Origin: Adiantum capillus-veneris
Lineage: Eukaryota; Streptophyta; Polypodiopsida; Polypodiales; Pteridaceae
Length of the DNA: 57,000 nt
Direction: 5' to 3'
NCBI GenBank assembly: GCA_014529385.2
Contig: CM043963.1
Span: 94,526,412 to 94,583,411 of the forward strand
Part shown: piece after piece, positions 56,693 through 57,000 of the stretch
How positions within the stretch are numbered: position 1 is the first letter of the stretch
Layout: the number at the start of each line of letters is the position of its first letter
The notes under the pieces: model-generated
What the model saw: only the letters and a program-made list of their open reading frames with translations
Databases searched by the model: none
What the model was told of the DNA's origin: nothing
Made by a program: the position numbers and the translations under genes

Positions 56693-57000
56693 CAGGAATG
56701 TATGCGCAAAAAAGAAGGTGAAAACAGTTCCACAATTTCCACATTATCAATAAAGAATTCAAGAAAGGGAATCTTGTCTTAGCATACACTCCAAAACAAC
56801 ACACATCAAAACTCTAGAAACGATGAATGTACCCTTAGGTTATACATGATTTATTAGCAAGTGGAGTCGTACACCTAGCCACACTTGATGGAGAACCCAT
56901 GGCAAACTGGATAAGCGTCCCCTTACAGGGGTTATCAACCAGCTCAAGGGGGTCCCGGATCTCACCTGCATTATGCTGGTGAAGATCGCAAACTGATAAT
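56693..57000 (+). other. Decayed Ty3 sequence running off the window
   Basis: No RT core is visible. A HLATLDGEPMANWISVPL stretch near 56,878-56,931 resembles the C-terminal Leu-x2-Leu-(Asp/Glu)-Gly motif of some Ty3 polyproteins, suggesting an internal deletion. Weak evidence. Confidence 0.3.

Overview
This is a piece of a large, repeat-rich land-plant nuclear genome with no intact host gene that I can recognise. The plant assignment rests on plant-type transposons (Ty3 chromovirus, Ty1/copia, En/Spm-CACTA, plant L1), a primer-binding site matching the 3' end of plant tRNA-Trp, and pentatricopeptide-repeat (PPR) fragments. The PPR wording and the mix of Ty3 families suggest a fern or another non-seed vascular plant, but that is inference. 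Almost everything coding is a decayed transposable element.

Layout. 1-13.8 kb: four same-strand copies of a non-coding repeat, each starting at a (TG)n tract and three also ending at one, with small hairpins next to several tracts. 13.8-18.9 kb: mostly unassigned AT-rich DNA and one small inverted-repeat element. 18.94-24.76 kb: a structurally complete but mutated chromodomain Ty3/gypsy element with 154-bp LTRs. 24.95-27.0 kb, minus strand: a CACTA (En/Spm) TNP2-type transposase remnant. 30.5-31.7 kb: a LINE endonuclease fragment. 33-34.8, 38-40.3 and 55.7-57 kb: pieces of a second kind of Ty3 element. 35.2-36.4 kb: CA-rich minisatellites. 37.1-37.7 kb: a second CACTA fragment. 40.7-44.4 kb: a third Ty3 element. 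44.9-53.9 kb: a Ty1/copia element split by a 6.7-kb LTR element. 55.1-55.7 kb: another copia scrap.

The most distinctive item is the 6.7-kb insertion at 45,800-52,504. It lies in minus orientation, has LTRs of about 2.0 kb, a tRNA-Trp primer-binding site and a gag-like ORF but no recognisable pol. Both LTRs carry a degraded PPR gene fragment. It sits inside the copia reverse-transcriptase region between two codons, flanked by the 4-bp repeat GCGT. The second distinctive item is a possible empty-site/filled-site pair (about 1-215 versus 9,338-11,474), which suggests that the (TG)n-bounded repeat inserts into, or recombines through, TG microsatellites.

Decay is uniform. Stop codons stand where a conserved arginine is expected (apparent CGA to TGA) in four unrelated element types, as expected from cytosine methylation and deamination. 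Coordinates of domain fragments are approximate unless a codon position is given. No database search was possible.
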